This document shows positions 46,901-56,557 of a DNA stretch of 64,000 nt, in pieces. The stretch comes from Planctomycetota bacterium. GTDB lineage: Bacteria > Planctomycetota > Phycisphaerae > Phycisphaerales > UBA1924. Numbering within the stretch: position 1 is the stretch's first letter; each line of letters opens with the position of its first letter. The notes under the pieces are model-generated. The model saw only the letters and a list, made by a program, of their open reading frames with translations. It was not told where the DNA came from and ran no database searches. The position numbers and the translations under genes were made by a program. The stretch covers positions 1 through 64,000 of the forward strand of contig JAJRPN010000004.1 in assembly GCA_024280755.1 (NCBI GenBank). The letters are read 5' to 3'.

Positions 46901-47613
46901 TGCGTCGATTCAACTTCTTCGACTACGGCGTTGTGAAGTTCAATGGCGGGCTCAACCCGAAGTATACTTCGGTCAAAGCCGACGAGTTGTTCGAGAAGAC
47001 CATCGCCAAGGATCGCACATTCAACCAGAACTTCATCCCGCCTCGCCTTCGCAAGAAGCTCGACGAGATATCCAAGATGCAGTTCAACCCAGATGTCACG
47101 GTTCGCAGCCGAGGCGTGATGGAAAAATGTTCGTTCTGTATCCAGCGCATCCATCAAGCACGCCAAGATGTCAAAATCGCAGGGATGTGGACCGAGAACG
47201 ATCAGGTCGGCCCGATCCCCGACGGGTTCTTCAATGTCGCTTGTCAGCAGGCGTGTCCGAGTGATGCGATCAGCTTTGGCGATATCCTCGATCCGCATTC
47301 ACGCGTGAGCGAAGAGCGTGATTCTGGGCGAAGCTATCTGTTGTTGGGCTATCTCAACACGCGTCCACGCACCACCTACATGATGCGTGTTCGCAACCCG
47401 AACCCGGCGATCCGTCCCATCGAGAGTGATCCGATGAGTCATGGTTCACATGATTCGGGTCATGATTCTGGTCATGATGGCGGGCATGAAACACAACCAA
47501 GCGATGGTCATGGCGATGCAGGTGGTGCTGAAACCCACGGCTCGGCATACATCGATCGTGCAAAGCAGTATTTCGATCAGGGATATTCGATGAGTCTGAA
47601 GGTGCTCTCATGA
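43999..47613 (+). CDS. actB: Alternative complex III subunit ActB, fused molybdopterin-like and iron-sulfur protein
   Basis: ActB is the large extracytoplasmic iron-sulfur subunit. The 1204-aa product has a twin-arginine motif RRNFVKIMG near 67, a long molybdopterin-oxidoreductase-like region (about 90-800, which in known complexes lacks the cofactor), and a ferredoxin-like C-terminal part with cysteine groups CMGCNVCTIAC (about 866), CVHCENAPCETVC (about 923), CIGTRYCANNC (about 953), CSFCIQ (about 1043) and CQQACPSD (about 1081). The C-terminus adds a histidine-, aspartate- and serine-rich tract (about 1146-1182), not usual for the family as I know it. Gene order matches ActA-ActB-ActC elsewhere. 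Confidence 0.94.
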   Translation: MSNLDQCPSTKETTETSPTQAVDTVEMGQVSGKKYWRSLEEYTGTKEFTEFVHREFPKGASMLGEATRRNFVKIMGAGFAIAGVATMPGCRRPDRKILPYSKNVPEDIIPGKALYYTTALALPGGGVEGLLVETHTGRPTKVEGNPLHPNNQGKTSAYAQASVLGLYDPDRLKFPVYNNPTRGKIDATWDDFNLWQESHFTKFDANKGSGLAFIVDKKSSPTRQRLINAIKARWTKATVVYWNPAESHGAIEGSKLAFGSPYAVSYDFTSAKRVVSIDADFMSVGPEALKNARTFASTRKVLKGHDPMSRLYAIESKPTAAGSLADHRFRVSPSEMHNFTVALAKAVFSHTGVNATGLPDTTVTGMTHKDIAEIAKDLADHHGHAVVVPSDDLSSEDWALCMAMNSALGAMGHQITVNRMASELSGNANAELSALTNELNAGHIDTLVTIDSNPVYDAPGSLGFAAAFAKAKTTITLCVGMSETEHVSTWSLNGTHYLEQWGDVASNDGTVSIVQPMIAPLYEPAHSDIEFLATLAGESQAEGYAIVRESWELMGNGSIGTEGFDRSWRRALHDGMQAGKDSSVAGSVSMTKVLMAAARSHANHAPGPDSMDVVFYTSNNNNGQCANNGWLQELPEFGPSVVWDNPILMSPNTARDLGVLPEHSWQDEFNPYTKQQMPQAQKITVTLDGQAMTGAAWILPGMADNTLAVKLGYGREFVGKVGYSVGHNTYAIKPANTGMVTRGASIKKAGGTYTIASTQNHWSLEGRHSLVRAMDKTWWDKYGDEKIDVPDIIYGKTTSTLNAAERIGELGHTPANISIYKNPLNDSYEDPDPSNTHTNEALNREVPPRYAQGPQWGMSIDMNSCMGCNVCTIACQSENNIPIVGKSEVAKGREMQWIRMDRYFVGDDLNNPDEMLIQPVACVHCENAPCETVCPVNATVHGDEGTNDMAYNRCIGTRYCANNCPYKVRRFNFFDYGVVKFNGGLNPKYTSVKADELFEKTIAKDRTFNQNFIPPRLRKKLDEISKMQFNPDVTVRSRGVMEKCSFCIQRIHQARQDVKIAGMWTENDQVGPIPDGFFNVACQQACPSDAISFGDILDPHSRVSEERDSGRSYLLLGYLNTRPRTTYMMRVRNPNPAIRPIESDPMSHGSHDSGHDSGHDGGHETQPSDGHGDAGGAETHGSAYIDRAKQYFDQGYSMSLKVLS

Positions 47614-47674
47614 TGAGCCGTCCAAATGAGATTTCATCAGAGTTCACGCTTCAGTCAGCGGAGTTGATACAGCA

Positions 47675-49252
47675 ATGAGTGATACACATCCTGACCAAAC
47701 CATCGCGCTTCAAGCTTCGGGCATCGCCTCGGTGCAGCCTGTCGCTCGTCGTCAACCGATTATCCCGGGTACCAAAGACGATGGCACGCTCTCCGAAGAT
47801 CCAACGCTTCGCGCACCGCTCGTTCTCGGCGATCGTTCTTTTAGCGAAGTCACCGACATCGTTTGTGGATACGCCGAAGCACCAATGCCAAAGATCTGGC
47901 TCACTGCATTCACCATTGCAGCATCTGTTGCGGGGATCGCCAATGTGATGATCTTGTATCTGATCATCACTGGCGTCGGTGTGTGGGGGCTCAACAACCA
48001 GGTCGACTGGGCGTGGGACATCACCAACTTCGTGTTCTGGATTGGTATCGGTCACGCCGGTACATTGATCTCTGCGATTCTGTGTCTGCTCAAGCAGAAC
48101 TGGCGAACCGCGGTGAACCGAGCTGCTGAAGCGATGACGATCTTCGCAGTGATCTGTGCGGGTATCTTCCCGGGTATCCATGTTGGTCGTGCCTGGATGG
48201 CATGGTTCTTGGCACCTGTGCCAAACTCCAACGGCATCTGGCCAAACTTCCGATCACCACTGCTCTGGGATGTGTTCGCGGTCTCGACCTATGCGACCGT
48301 GTCATTGCTCTTCTGGTACATGGGCATGATTCCTGATGTTGCGACACTTCGCGACCGTGCAACCCTTCGCTTGCATAAGGGTGTATCACGCGGATTCAAA
48401 ATGCCAATGCCTCTGGGCGATGGTCTCGCACTCGGGTTTATGCCCAAGCCCGACCAGATCCGTGTGTTGGCCTATGGCGTCATGGCATTGGGCTGGAGAT
48501 TCTCATCTCGCCATTGGCATCGTTATGAAAAAGCATACTTGATGCTCGCGGGCATCTCGACACCGCTGGTATTGTCGGTTCACTCGATCGTTTCGTTCGA
48601 CTTTGCGACCTCGGTCATCCCGGGCTGGCATACAACCATCTTCCCGCCATACTTTGTGGCTGGTGCGGTGTTTGGTGGCTTTGCGATGGTGCTCTGGCTC
48701 TTGATCCCGCTCCGCTTGTTCCTTCCAAACTTCTCTGACCTGCTCACGCTGCGTCACCTTGAGAACATGTCCAAGATCATTTTGCTCACCGGCACGATGG
48801 TCGGGTTCGCCTACTCGATGGAGTTCTTCATGGCTTGGTATGGAGCCAACGAATACGAGTTTGCTGTCTTTGCCAACAACCGTGTGAACCCCGCCAAGGC
48901 ACCCTACTGGTGGGCGTATTGGACAATGATTATCTGTAATGTGGGCTTCCCGCAGGTATTCTGGTTCCGCAAGATGCGTCAGAACCCGTTGGTGATCTGG
49001 ATTGTTGCTTCGGCCGTCACCGTTGGTATGTGGTTCGAACGCTTTGTGATTATCGTGACCTCGATCCATCGTGCGTTCTTGCCGGGCGAGTGGCACATGT
49101 TCTTCCCAACCTGGGTCGATATTTTGACCTTCGTCGGCTCGTGCGGGATCTTCATGACCCTGTTCTTGTTGTTCCTCAAGTTCCTCCCGATATTCGCGTT
49201 GTCCGAACTCAAAATCGTGATGCCGCAGTCTCATACGGATGACCACCACTAA
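47675..49252 (+). CDS. actC: Alternative complex III subunit ActC, NrfD-like membrane protein
   Basis: The 525-aa product has about ten membrane helices of the NrfD/PsrC type, the quinol-binding membrane arm of alternative complex III. Family-like segments include [33 protein letters not shown] and [11 protein letters not shown]. Its end overlaps the longer frame of the next gene, but with the ATG at 49269 they do not overlap. It acts with ActF, a second NrfD-like subunit. Confidence 0.93.
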   Translation: MSDTHPDQTIALQASGIASVQPVARRQPIIPGTKDDGTLSEDPTLRAPLVLGDRSFSEVTDIVCGYAEAPMPKIWLTAFTIAASVAGIANVMILYLIITGVGVWGLNNQVDWAWDITNFVFWIGIGHAGTLISAILCLLKQNWRTAVNRAAEAMTIFAVICAGIFPGIHVGRAWMAWFLAPVPNSNGIWPNFRSPLLWDVFAVSTYATVSLLFWYMGMIPDVATLRDRATLRLHKGVSRGFKMPMPLGDGLALGFMPKPDQIRVLAYGVMALGWRFSSRHWHRYEKAYLMLAGISTPLVLSVHSIVSFDFATSVIPGWHTTIFPPYFVAGAVFGGFAMVLWLLIPLRLFLPNFSDLLTLRHLENMSKIILLTGTMVGFAYSMEFFMAWYGANEYEFAVFANNRVNPAKAPYWWAYWTMIICNVGFPQVFWFRKMRQNPLVIWIVASAVTVGMWFERFVIIVTSIHRAFLPGEWHMFFPTWVDILTFVGSCGIFMTLFLLFLKFLPIFALSELKIVMPQSHTDDHH

Positions 49253-49268
49253 GAAAGGGGAGACCGAC

Positions 49269-49904
49269 ATGGATATGAAATCAATCATGAATGATGCAAA
49301 GTCTCAAGGCTCGATCTACTTCCCGATGTTTTTTCCAAAGCCCGCTCCCAAGTTTGTGAGCGAGTCAGGCAACGCGGTCTATGGCATTGTCGCCGAGTTC
49401 TCCGAGACCCCAAAGGTCTTTCGCGCAGCCAAGAAGGTACGCGATGCGGGCTATTCCAAATGGGATGTCCATACACCATTCCCGATCCATGATATGGAAG
49501 AAGCAATGGGGATAAAAACAACCAAGCTACCTTTGATGGCGGGTGGCGCAGCGATTGTTGGTGTAGGCATTGCGATCCTGCTCCAGTGGGGAACGACCGA
49601 TTGGTTGTACCCGACATTGGTTCAAGGAAAGCCGTTTGACGCTTGGCAGCCGTTTGTACCCATTATGTTCGAGCTGGGTATTTTGCTCACCGCGTTCATG
49701 TGTATCTTCGGCATGCTCGCGCTCAACGGGCTTCCAAGATTCCATCATCCGCTTTTCTCCCATGAACGCTTCTATCGCGTGGGCAACGATCGGTTCTTTA
49801 TTGCAATCGAAGCCATCGATCCAAACTTTGATCCGATCAAAACCAAGAAGCTGCTCGAAGAAGCCGGCGGCACAGACATCACACTCATCGAAGATGTGGA
49901 CTAA
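49269..49904 (+). CDS. actD: Alternative complex III subunit ActD (DUF3341)
   Basis: ActD is a small membrane subunit with two helices. The 211-aa product has the DUF3341 landmarks YGIVAEFSETPKVFRAAKKVRDAGYSKWDVHTPFPIHDMEEAMG and the helices MAGGAAIVGVGIAILL and ELGILLTAFMCIFGMLA. I take ATG 49269, six bases after AGGGGAG, over the frame start at 49239. Gene order fits actC-actD-actE. Confidence 0.93.
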   Translation: MDMKSIMNDAKSQGSIYFPMFFPKPAPKFVSESGNAVYGIVAEFSETPKVFRAAKKVRDAGYSKWDVHTPFPIHDMEEAMGIKTTKLPLMAGGAAIVGVGIAILLQWGTTDWLYPTLVQGKPFDAWQPFVPIMFELGILLTAFMCIFGMLALNGLPRFHHPLFSHERFYRVGNDRFFIAIEAIDPNFDPIKTKKLLEEAGGTDITLIEDVD

Positions 49905-49972
49905 CACAGTTTCGATTCAATACAAACCATAGCGATTCAATCGTTCGAACATACAGACCAACAGGATTCAGC

Positions 49973-50785
49973 ATGATCCAAGCAGGCAACACAACCAAGT
50001 CGATGATCCGAAGAGCACTCATGTGTTCGCTCGGGCTCGTTGTACTGGGCGCAGCACTCGGCGGGTGTCGGGGCGATCGCACCGATAAACCACCGCATCA
50101 GTTCTTCCCAGGCATGGACGACCAACCCAAGCTCAAAGCACAGAGCGAGTCCAAGTTCTTTGAAGACGGACATTCCCAACGATTGCCAGTCGATGGCGTC
50201 GTTGCGTTCGGTTCAGACTCTGTCATTCCATCGGGTCATGCCGAGTGGATTGATGGATACGCCAAAGACCGCGATGACATGCTCAAGGCAGACGAGACCT
50301 ACTACTTTGGGCTCGTATCGGGTTCTGCGGATCAAGAAACACCAGCATATGTTCAACGCATGCCGATCGAGGTCACCCAAGAACTTATCGAACGCGGGCA
50401 AGAACGGTTCAACATCTATTGCTCGATGTGTCATGGCTATGACGGACTGGGCAACGACTCGGGCACCGTTGGGAAGCTGATGAATGTTCGCCCGATTAAT
50501 CTGCTCGATGATAAGTACCGCGATCGCGCTGGCGATGTCGGTTCCGACGGATACCTCTTCCACATCATCCGTGACGGGCTCTGGTCACCCGACGGCACCA
50601 ACCGCATGCCTGCGTATGGACATGCAGTCGACGAGCAAGACGCTTGGGCAATCGTTGCCTATATCCGCACGCTTCAAACAGCATTCGATGCCAAAGGGCG
50701 TCGGCTTGGGCAAGTAGATGTTCCAATGAGCGAGCGACAGATCGCAAGCAATGATCAAAGTGCAAGCATCGGGGGTGACAAATGA
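49973..50785 (+). CDS. actE: Alternative complex III subunit ActE, monoheme cytochrome c lipoprotein
   Basis: ActE is a membrane-anchored cytochrome c. The 270-aa product has a lipobox (LGAALGGC) and one heme motif, CSMCHG near residue 144, followed by the methionine-containing region MPAYGHAV that could supply the axial ligand. Its stop overlaps the actF start (GACAAATGAG), so the two are coupled. The single heme carries electrons from ActA to the oxidase. Confidence 0.92.
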   Translation: MIQAGNTTKSMIRRALMCSLGLVVLGAALGGCRGDRTDKPPHQFFPGMDDQPKLKAQSESKFFEDGHSQRLPVDGVVAFGSDSVIPSGHAEWIDGYAKDRDDMLKADETYYFGLVSGSADQETPAYVQRMPIEVTQELIERGQERFNIYCSMCHGYDGLGNDSGTVGKLMNVRPINLLDDKYRDRAGDVGSDGYLFHIIRDGLWSPDGTNRMPAYGHAVDEQDAWAIVAYIRTLQTAFDAKGRRLGQVDVPMSERQIASNDQSASIGGDK

Positions 50786-52098
50786 GTCAGATCGCTGCCA
50801 ATAAACCTGCACCAGATATCACAGGCATGCAAGAAGCCGACTGGCAAGCACGCCTCGATAAAATCGCATCCGATCCACGGATGAATGAAGACAACACAAC
50901 AATCTCAGCAGCCAGTGTTCGCAAAGCAGCGATGCTGATGTTGATCATTGGTGCGGTTGGTATTCTCGTAACCCTCATCGGTGCGGTCTCGATCAACTTC
51001 CGCCATGCACTTGGCGCGTTTGAAGTCGGCGTGTTTACCGCGTTGGCGATCTCGCTGGGTTCGCTCTTCTGGATCTTGGTCTTCCATTCGCTCAATGCGA
51101 GCTGGCCGATCACTTTGCGTCGTCAGTTCGAGAACATTGCATCGACCATCTGGGTCCCGGTGATCATGATTGTCATCGTGGCATTGATCGAAGTGACTCA
51201 GGGCGGCGTGCTGCTCACATGGCTCGATCGCAGCGGCGGCTACAACCACCTGCTTGATGTCAAAGCGCCCTACCTCAATGCACCATTCTTCATGGTCCGC
51301 ATCTTGATCTATGCAATGATCTGGATCGGCATCTCGCATATATTACTCAAATGGTCACGCAAAAGCGATGAGACCGGCGATCGTACATTGGGACGCAAGG
51401 CCCGGTTCCTTTCAGGTGCAGGCATTCCGCTCTTCGCACTCTCCACCGCATTCGCATCGTTCGATTTCTTGATGTCGCTCGATTACCGATTCTTCTCGAC
51501 CATGTGGGGCGTCTACTACTTCGCTTCGTGTGGTTTGGCTTCGCTCTCGGCGGTCGCGATCGTTGCTACCTTGCTCCGCAAAGCGGGCAAGCTCGATGGT
51601 TTGGTTACCGAGGAACACTTCCATGACCTTGGCAAACTCATCTTCGCGTTTGTCGTGTTCTGGGCGTACATCTCCTTCTCGCAATATTTCCTGATCTGGT
51701 ATTCGAATATCCCAGAAGAAACCATGTGGTATATCAGCCGACAGCAGCACGGTTGGCAGTGGTTGTTCGTCACCATGACGATCGGTCACTTCGCCCTCCC
51801 GTTCTTGCTTTTGATCTGGCGAAAAACCAAACGCACCACCATGCTCTTGTGTGGGATGGGCATCTACTTGCTTGTTATGGTCGTGCTTGATATGGTCTGG
51901 ATTATCCGCCCGATGGTGTATCTCAACACCACCGCGACCGATCCAGGTCTCGCCGGGATTTGGCTTGATATCGCAGGGGTGGTTGGCGTCTTAGGAATCT
52001 TTGGCGGGGTCGTTGCCCTCAAGATCCCAAAGAGCCCATTGCTCCCACTCAAGGATCCCATGCTCCACGAGTGTCTGCATCACAAAAATTATGTTTAA
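50782..52098 (+). CDS. actF: Alternative complex III subunit ActF, NrfD-like membrane protein
   Basis: The 438-aa product has about ten hydrophobic helices and is the second NrfD-like subunit of the complex, shorter than ActC. Segments such as LAKLIFAFVVFWAYISFSQYFLIW and WQWLFVTMTIGHFALPFLLLIWRKT fit the family. It follows actE with a four-base overlap. A small ORF and a small membrane-protein gene follow before SCO. Confidence 0.92.
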   Translation: MSQIAANKPAPDITGMQEADWQARLDKIASDPRMNEDNTTISAASVRKAAMLMLIIGAVGILVTLIGAVSINFRHALGAFEVGVFTALAISLGSLFWILVFHSLNASWPITLRRQFENIASTIWVPVIMIVIVALIEVTQGGVLLTWLDRSGGYNHLLDVKAPYLNAPFFMVRILIYAMIWIGISHILLKWSRKSDETGDRTLGRKARFLSGAGIPLFALSTAFASFDFLMSLDYRFFSTMWGVYYFASCGLASLSAVAIVATLLRKAGKLDGLVTEEHFHDLGKLIFAFVVFWAYISFSQYFLIWYSNIPEETMWYISRQQHGWQWLFVTMTIGHFALPFLLLIWRKTKRTTMLLCGMGIYLLVMVVLDMVWIIRPMVYLNTTATDPGLAGIWLDIAGVVGVLGIFGGVVALKIPKSPLLPLKDPMLHECLHHKNYV

Positions 52099-52105
52099 AA
52101 GTACT

Positions 52106-52225
52106 ATGTTTAAAAAGAGTAAACGAAACAGTTCATCTGGGCATGCCAACGATGCCCAGCACAAAACAAACACTTTCAGATTTGGGAATGATCCCACTGA
52201 CCAACCCGGGAGGGTACAGCGATGA
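52106..52225 (+). CDS. Possible 39-aa microprotein between actF and small membrane protein
   Basis: The frame MFKKSKRNSSSGHANDAQHK... starts eight bases after the actF stop and ends in ATGA, so its stop overlaps the next gene's ATG, an arrangement typical of coupled genes. The peptide is basic and hydrophilic with no helix or known motif. The decamer ATGTTTAAAA occurs twice, 15 bases apart, at the actF end and at this start. No strong ribosome binding site is visible; it could be a leader for the next gene or a spurious frame. Confidence 0.4.
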   Translation: MFKKSKRNSSSGHANDAQHKTNTFRFGNDPTDQPGRVQR

Positions 52226-52542
52226 GCGCTGACGAAAACGGACACGACAACTGGCACCAGCATTCTGCAGAAGAAGGTGCACCCCAAGGCGAGCATACCG
52301 CACAAGCAAGCGCAAAGGCGATGGGTCTCACCATCATCTTTATGACGCTCGGCGTGCTGTTTGTCATCATCGTTCTGGTGGTCTACTTCCAGAACTACAT
52401 GAGCAACTACAAAGCCATGATCAATGAAACCACCGATGCAGCAGCAGCCGCGTCGGTCTATCGCGATACCCAACTCGCTTCGATCAGCGCACCAGTAGAT
52501 GCAGCAATGGCCAAGGTGATCGCAGACTACGCCAAAGATTGA
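52222..52542 (+). CDS. Small single-helix membrane protein in respiratory operon
   Basis: The 106-aa product has a histidine- and glutamate-rich N-terminus, one membrane helix (AMGLTIIFMTLGVLFVIIVLVVYF, about residues 33-57) and a short soluble tail. Small single-helix proteins occur at this place in other complex III clusters, and known complexes include extra single-helix subunits, so it may be an accessory subunit; this is inferred from position. It starts with GGGAGGGTACAGCG upstream. No heme or cysteine motif is present. Confidence 0.7.
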   Translation: MSADENGHDNWHQHSAEEGAPQGEHTAQASAKAMGLTIIFMTLGVLFVIIVLVVYFQNYMSNYKAMINETTDAAAAASVYRDTQLASISAPVDAAMAKVIADYAKD

Positions 52543-52558
52543 TTGAACTCAACACACT

Positions 52559-53518
52559 ATGAACAAGCCTGTGCAGACCAACTTGATGATCATGCTCCTC
52601 GCTCTAGCGAGTGTGCTGTCGATCGCTCCGGTTGCCAATGCACAACGCCTGCTCGAACGCTCAGAGGTCAAAGATCTCAATGGCGTAGAGGTCACCGAAC
52701 ATCTGGGCAACCATGTCCCACTCGACGCGACCTTCACCAACTCCCAGGGTGAAGAGATTGTGTTTGGCAAATACTTCGATGACGAAACACCCGTCATTTT
52801 GGTCATGGTGTATTACGAATGTCCAGTGGTGTGCCCGGTCGTGCTTTCGCAGCTGACCACATCGCTCAATAAGCTCAACTACACCGCTGGCGATGACTTC
52901 CGGCTGTTAGTTGTGAGCTTCGATGACACCGAGACCACCTCGATGGCATTGGGCGAACGAACCAACTTCCTCGGCGAGTACAACAAGGGCACTACGCCTG
53001 AAGCACTCGAAGGGATCGAGTTCCATACGGGCGATGCACTCAATATTCGACGATTGGTCAACTCGATCGGGTTCGGATTCAATCCGCTCGATAATGGCGA
53101 CTTCTCGCATCCAATCTCGCTGATGATCTTGTCGCCAAAGGGCAAGGTCACGCGATATATGTATGGCTTTGACTATCCGCCTCAGGAACTCAAACTTTCA
53201 TTGCTTGATGCGTCCCAAGGCAAGATTGCTGATAGCCTGGGCGATCGCCTGCTCCATTTCTGCTACCGGTTCGATCCATTGGCCGGTTCATATTCCATCC
53301 AAGCATTCCGTGTGATGCAAGTGGGGGCGCTGCTGACAGTGCTTTTCATCATCATCGGGCTCACCATATTGTTTATGGGCGATCGTGTTCGCCGAAAGCT
53401 GTACCTTGCCAAAGAGCAAGAGACAGCGGACGACTCTGACGACCATTCCAACGATTCACATTCATCGAACTCCCACCCCGGCTCGTTCGCCGGGGCACAT
53501 ACAGGTCCTGTGTCATGA
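52559..53518 (+). CDS. SCO1/SenC-family copper protein with C-terminal anchor
   Basis: SCO proteins deliver copper to the CuA centre of cytochrome oxidase. The 319-aa product has a signal peptide (MIMLLALASVLSIAPVANA), a thioredoxin-like domain with the copper motif ECPVVCP near 81 and the histidine of FSHPISLMIL, then a membrane helix at about 258-278 (LLTVLFIIIGLTILFMG) and a charged serine/histidine tail. The helix is at the C-terminus, not the N-terminus as in many SCO proteins. It precedes coxB with a four-base overlap. Confidence 0.9.
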   Translation: MNKPVQTNLMIMLLALASVLSIAPVANAQRLLERSEVKDLNGVEVTEHLGNHVPLDATFTNSQGEEIVFGKYFDDETPVILVMVYYECPVVCPVVLSQLTTSLNKLNYTAGDDFRLLVVSFDDTETTSMALGERTNFLGEYNKGTTPEALEGIEFHTGDALNIRRLVNSIGFGFNPLDNGDFSHPISLMILSPKGKVTRYMYGFDYPPQELKLSLLDASQGKIADSLGDRLLHFCYRFDPLAGSYSIQAFRVMQVGALLTVLFIIIGLTILFMGDRVRRKLYLAKEQETADDSDDHSNDSHSSNSHPGSFAGAHTGPVS

Positions 53519-54705
53519 TGCAAACGCTTGCAAGCGCACAACCCGATATTCTCCAGAAGATGTTCTTCGGCGATACCCCCGCTCCCTCAGAAGCGGCGGC
53601 TTGGTCCGATGGTCTCTTCCTGATGATCACTTGGTTCTCGATCTTCTTCTTTGTCGTACTGATGACATTGATGGTGGTCTTTGTAATCAAGTACCGTCGA
53701 CGCCCAGGTGTGCCCGCTCAACCGAGCCCGCACCACAATCTCCACATCGAGATTCTCTGGACCGTCATCCCATCGGCAAGCATGCTCGTGATGTTCGTCT
53801 ATGGGTTCTGGGGCTACTCCTACAAGCTTGTCTCCCCAGACAATGCCCTCGAGTTAAAAATTCAAGGCTCGAAGTGGTCATGGATCGCTACCTATCCAAA
53901 TGGTGCATCATCGCCCGAGACCCAAGCACTCTCTAAGGTTGTCGACAACGAGAATCATGTCGTCACCCAAGGCAAAGAATACCCGATCTTCTATGTTCCA
54001 GAAGATACCGATATCAAACTCCGCATGATGTCTACCGATGTGATCCATTCATTCTGGATTCCTGAGTTTCGCACAAAGATGGATGTCATTCCTAACCGCT
54101 ACACCGGCTTCGGGTTCCGTACTCCCAAGCTCAACGCGGACGAAACAGTTGTGTTTCATGATGCAGAAGCAAACAGAGACACAATTATCGCAGGGCGTGA
54201 TATGTGGGTGTTCTGCGCCGAATATTGTGGCGACGATCACTCACGCATGGCGGCGACGCTCCGCATCGTGACACGCGAAGTCTACGACCAGAAAATGGCC
54301 GATTGGAGTGTTCAACTCTCACCAATCGACGCGGGCAAGAAGATCTGGACACAGATTTGTAAGAGCTGTCACGAAGTCGACGGCACACGCCTGGTCGGTC
54401 CAACCTGGAACTCGGTCAAGAACGGTGACGGGCAGTTCGGGTATGGGTACGAAGCCGAACTCGTCGATGGCTCAACCGCCATGCGTGACGCGAACTACTA
54501 TCGCGAATCTATCCTCGATCCAAACGCAAAGGTTGTCAAGGGCTTCGCCCCTGCGATGTCAAGCTATCAGGGCCAGCTCTCTGATGAAGACATCGACAAC
54601 CTTATCGTATACATCCAGTCGCTCTCAGATCGCGATCCAAACGCAAGTGAGAACACAGATTCAGACACTGATTCAGCAAATGAAGAAGCCGGGAGTGATT
54701 CATGA
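53515..54705 (+). CDS. coxB: Cytochrome c oxidase subunit II with fused cytochrome c
   Basis: CoxB carries CuA, the entry point for electrons. The 396-aa product has two membrane helices (about 37-60 and 80-100), a CuA domain with the ligands [12 protein letters not shown] (about 234) and the upstream histidine of [10 protein letters not shown], and a C-terminal cytochrome c domain with CKSCH near 281 and the methionine of [10 protein letters not shown]. This is the caa3 design, where the oxidase carries its own cytochrome c. It overlaps SCO and coxA by four bases each. The tail is S, D and N rich. Confidence 0.95.
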   Translation: MMQTLASAQPDILQKMFFGDTPAPSEAAAWSDGLFLMITWFSIFFFVVLMTLMVVFVIKYRRRPGVPAQPSPHHNLHIEILWTVIPSASMLVMFVYGFWGYSYKLVSPDNALELKIQGSKWSWIATYPNGASSPETQALSKVVDNENHVVTQGKEYPIFYVPEDTDIKLRMMSTDVIHSFWIPEFRTKMDVIPNRYTGFGFRTPKLNADETVVFHDAEANRDTIIAGRDMWVFCAEYCGDDHSRMAATLRIVTREVYDQKMADWSVQLSPIDAGKKIWTQICKSCHEVDGTRLVGPTWNSVKNGDGQFGYGYEAELVDGSTAMRDANYYRESILDPNAKVVKGFAPAMSSYQGQLSDEDIDNLIVYIQSLSDRDPNASENTDSDTDSANEEAGSDS

Positions 54706-56492
54706 GTACGCCTGACACACACGCAGGACACCACGACGAGGGGTCATATCTCTCCGGGCCTCCCGGGATGATTGCCCGGATCTGGCAGTGGGCATCGACC
54801 GTCGATCACAAAAAGATCGGGGTTATGTACCTCTTCGCGGTTCTCTTTATGTTCTTCCTCGGCGGCATGTCCGCGATCGCTGTTCGCTACGAACTCCTCG
54901 ATCCCATCCGTACACAAACCACCGAAATAGTTAACGCGGCTGGCGATATCGAAACCATCACCGTGACCACCGGCGAGGGGCTCAAAGAACTTCTCGGCGC
55001 AGTAGGGCTTGGCGATGGCTTGACCGGATCACAGATCTACAACCGTGCGTTTACACTTCACGGTGCGATCATGGTCTTCATGTTTATCATCCCTGCGATC
55101 CCCGCAGCCTTGGGCAACTTCTTCTTGCCCATCATGCTCGGTGCTAAGGATGTCGCCTTTCCAAGGCTCAACCTGATGAGTTGGTATATCTATCTCTTCG
55201 GGTGTACCTTCGGCGTGTTATCCATCTTGCTCGGGGGCATCGATACCGGGTGGACCTTCTATACACCCTATTCAACCACGACCGATGCCGACCATTGGCG
55301 TGTGGTCTTGATGGTGATGGCCGCGTTCATTCTCGGATTTTCATCAATTCTTACCGGCTTGAACTTCGTCGTCACGGTCCACAAACTGCGGGCACCGGGG
55401 ATGGGTTGGTTCGATATGCCTTTGATGATCTGGGCGTTGTATGCGACCTCGATTATCCAAGTCTTGGCAACCCCAGTGATTGGGATTACCCTCTTGCTGT
55501 TGGTCTTTGAACGCTTGTTCCATATTGGTATCTTCGATCCCGCACTCGGCGGCGATCCGGTTTTGTACCAGCACTTCTTCTGGTTCTATTCGCATCCGGT
55601 GGTCTATGTGATGATCCTCCCAGGCATGGGTATCATCTCGGAGATCCTCGCGGTTCATTCTCGCAAGCACATCTTCGGGTATCGCGCTATTGCATTCTCG
55701 TCGCTGGGCATCGCGGGCGTGTCGTTCCTCGTTTGGGGTCACCATATCTTTACCGCGATGGGTGAGCTCGCTGCGATCTTGTTCTCGGGGCTGACCTTCT
55801 TAGTCGCGATTCCGACAGCGATCAAGATGTTCAACTGGATCGCAACGCTCTATAAGAGTTCGATTGTCATCAATACGCCGATGATGTATGCGTTGATGTT
55901 CCTCTTTACCTTCTCGATCGGTGGACTCACCGGGTTGCCTTTGGCAACCTTGGCGACCGATCTGCATCTCCATGATTCGTACTATGTCGTCGCACATTTC
56001 CACTATGTGATGATGGGCGGCACCGTTATCGCATTCATGGGCGGGATCCATCATTGGTGGCCAAAGATGTTCGGCAAGATGTACTCAGAAAATGGCGCGA
56101 TGCTTGGCGCTGCGTTTGTCTTCGTTGGCTTCAACTTGACCTTCTTTACGCAGTTCTTCCTTGGTACCCAAGGCATGCCTCGACGATACGCGAACTATGT
56201 CGATGAGTTCCAGTTCTTGCATCAACTCTCGACCTACGGCTCGTGGATTTTGCTTGTTGGTTTCTTGATCCATCTCGGTGTATTTATTGCATCACTGATG
56301 GCAGGCGAAAAAGCACCCGCTAACCCATGGGGTGGTTTGACACTCGAATGGGAATGTGAATCACCACCAATCGAGCACAACTTCCACCATGAACCAATCC
56401 TCAAGCACGGCCCATATGACTTTGAAACCGTCGTTCCGCCTCACTGTGATCCGAAGGATTACCCGCTCCCCGAGAACCCAGGCAAACACTGA
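54702..56492 (+). CDS. coxA: Cytochrome c oxidase subunit I, A2 type
   Basis: CoxA holds the low-spin heme and the heme-CuB oxygen reduction site. The 596-aa product has 12 membrane helices and the histidine ligands [27 protein letters not shown] and VVAHFHYVM. The segment YSHPVVY replaces the HPEVY of A1 oxidases, so the glutamate of the D channel is missing and a YS motif stands in its place: an A2-type oxidase. The N-terminus has one extra soluble stretch. It overlaps coxB by four bases and is followed by coxC. Confidence 0.96.
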   Translation: MSTPDTHAGHHDEGSYLSGPPGMIARIWQWASTVDHKKIGVMYLFAVLFMFFLGGMSAIAVRYELLDPIRTQTTEIVNAAGDIETITVTTGEGLKELLGAVGLGDGLTGSQIYNRAFTLHGAIMVFMFIIPAIPAALGNFFLPIMLGAKDVAFPRLNLMSWYIYLFGCTFGVLSILLGGIDTGWTFYTPYSTTTDADHWRVVLMVMAAFILGFSSILTGLNFVVTVHKLRAPGMGWFDMPLMIWALYATSIIQVLATPVIGITLLLLVFERLFHIGIFDPALGGDPVLYQHFFWFYSHPVVYVMILPGMGIISEILAVHSRKHIFGYRAIAFSSLGIAGVSFLVWGHHIFTAMGELAAILFSGLTFLVAIPTAIKMFNWIATLYKSSIVINTPMMYALMFLFTFSIGGLTGLPLATLATDLHLHDSYYVVAHFHYVMMGGTVIAFMGGIHHWWPKMFGKMYSENGAMLGAAFVFVGFNLTFFTQFFLGTQGMPRRYANYVDEFQFLHQLSTYGSWILLVGFLIHLGVFIASLMAGEKAPANPWGGLTLEWECESPPIEHNFHHEPILKHGPYDFETVVPPHCDPKDYPLPENPGKH

Positions 56493-56557
56493 CCCCCGAT
56501 TCCGATTGATCTTTGAGAACAGGTCTTCCCAGACAGGTTTCGATAAGGGACATAACA

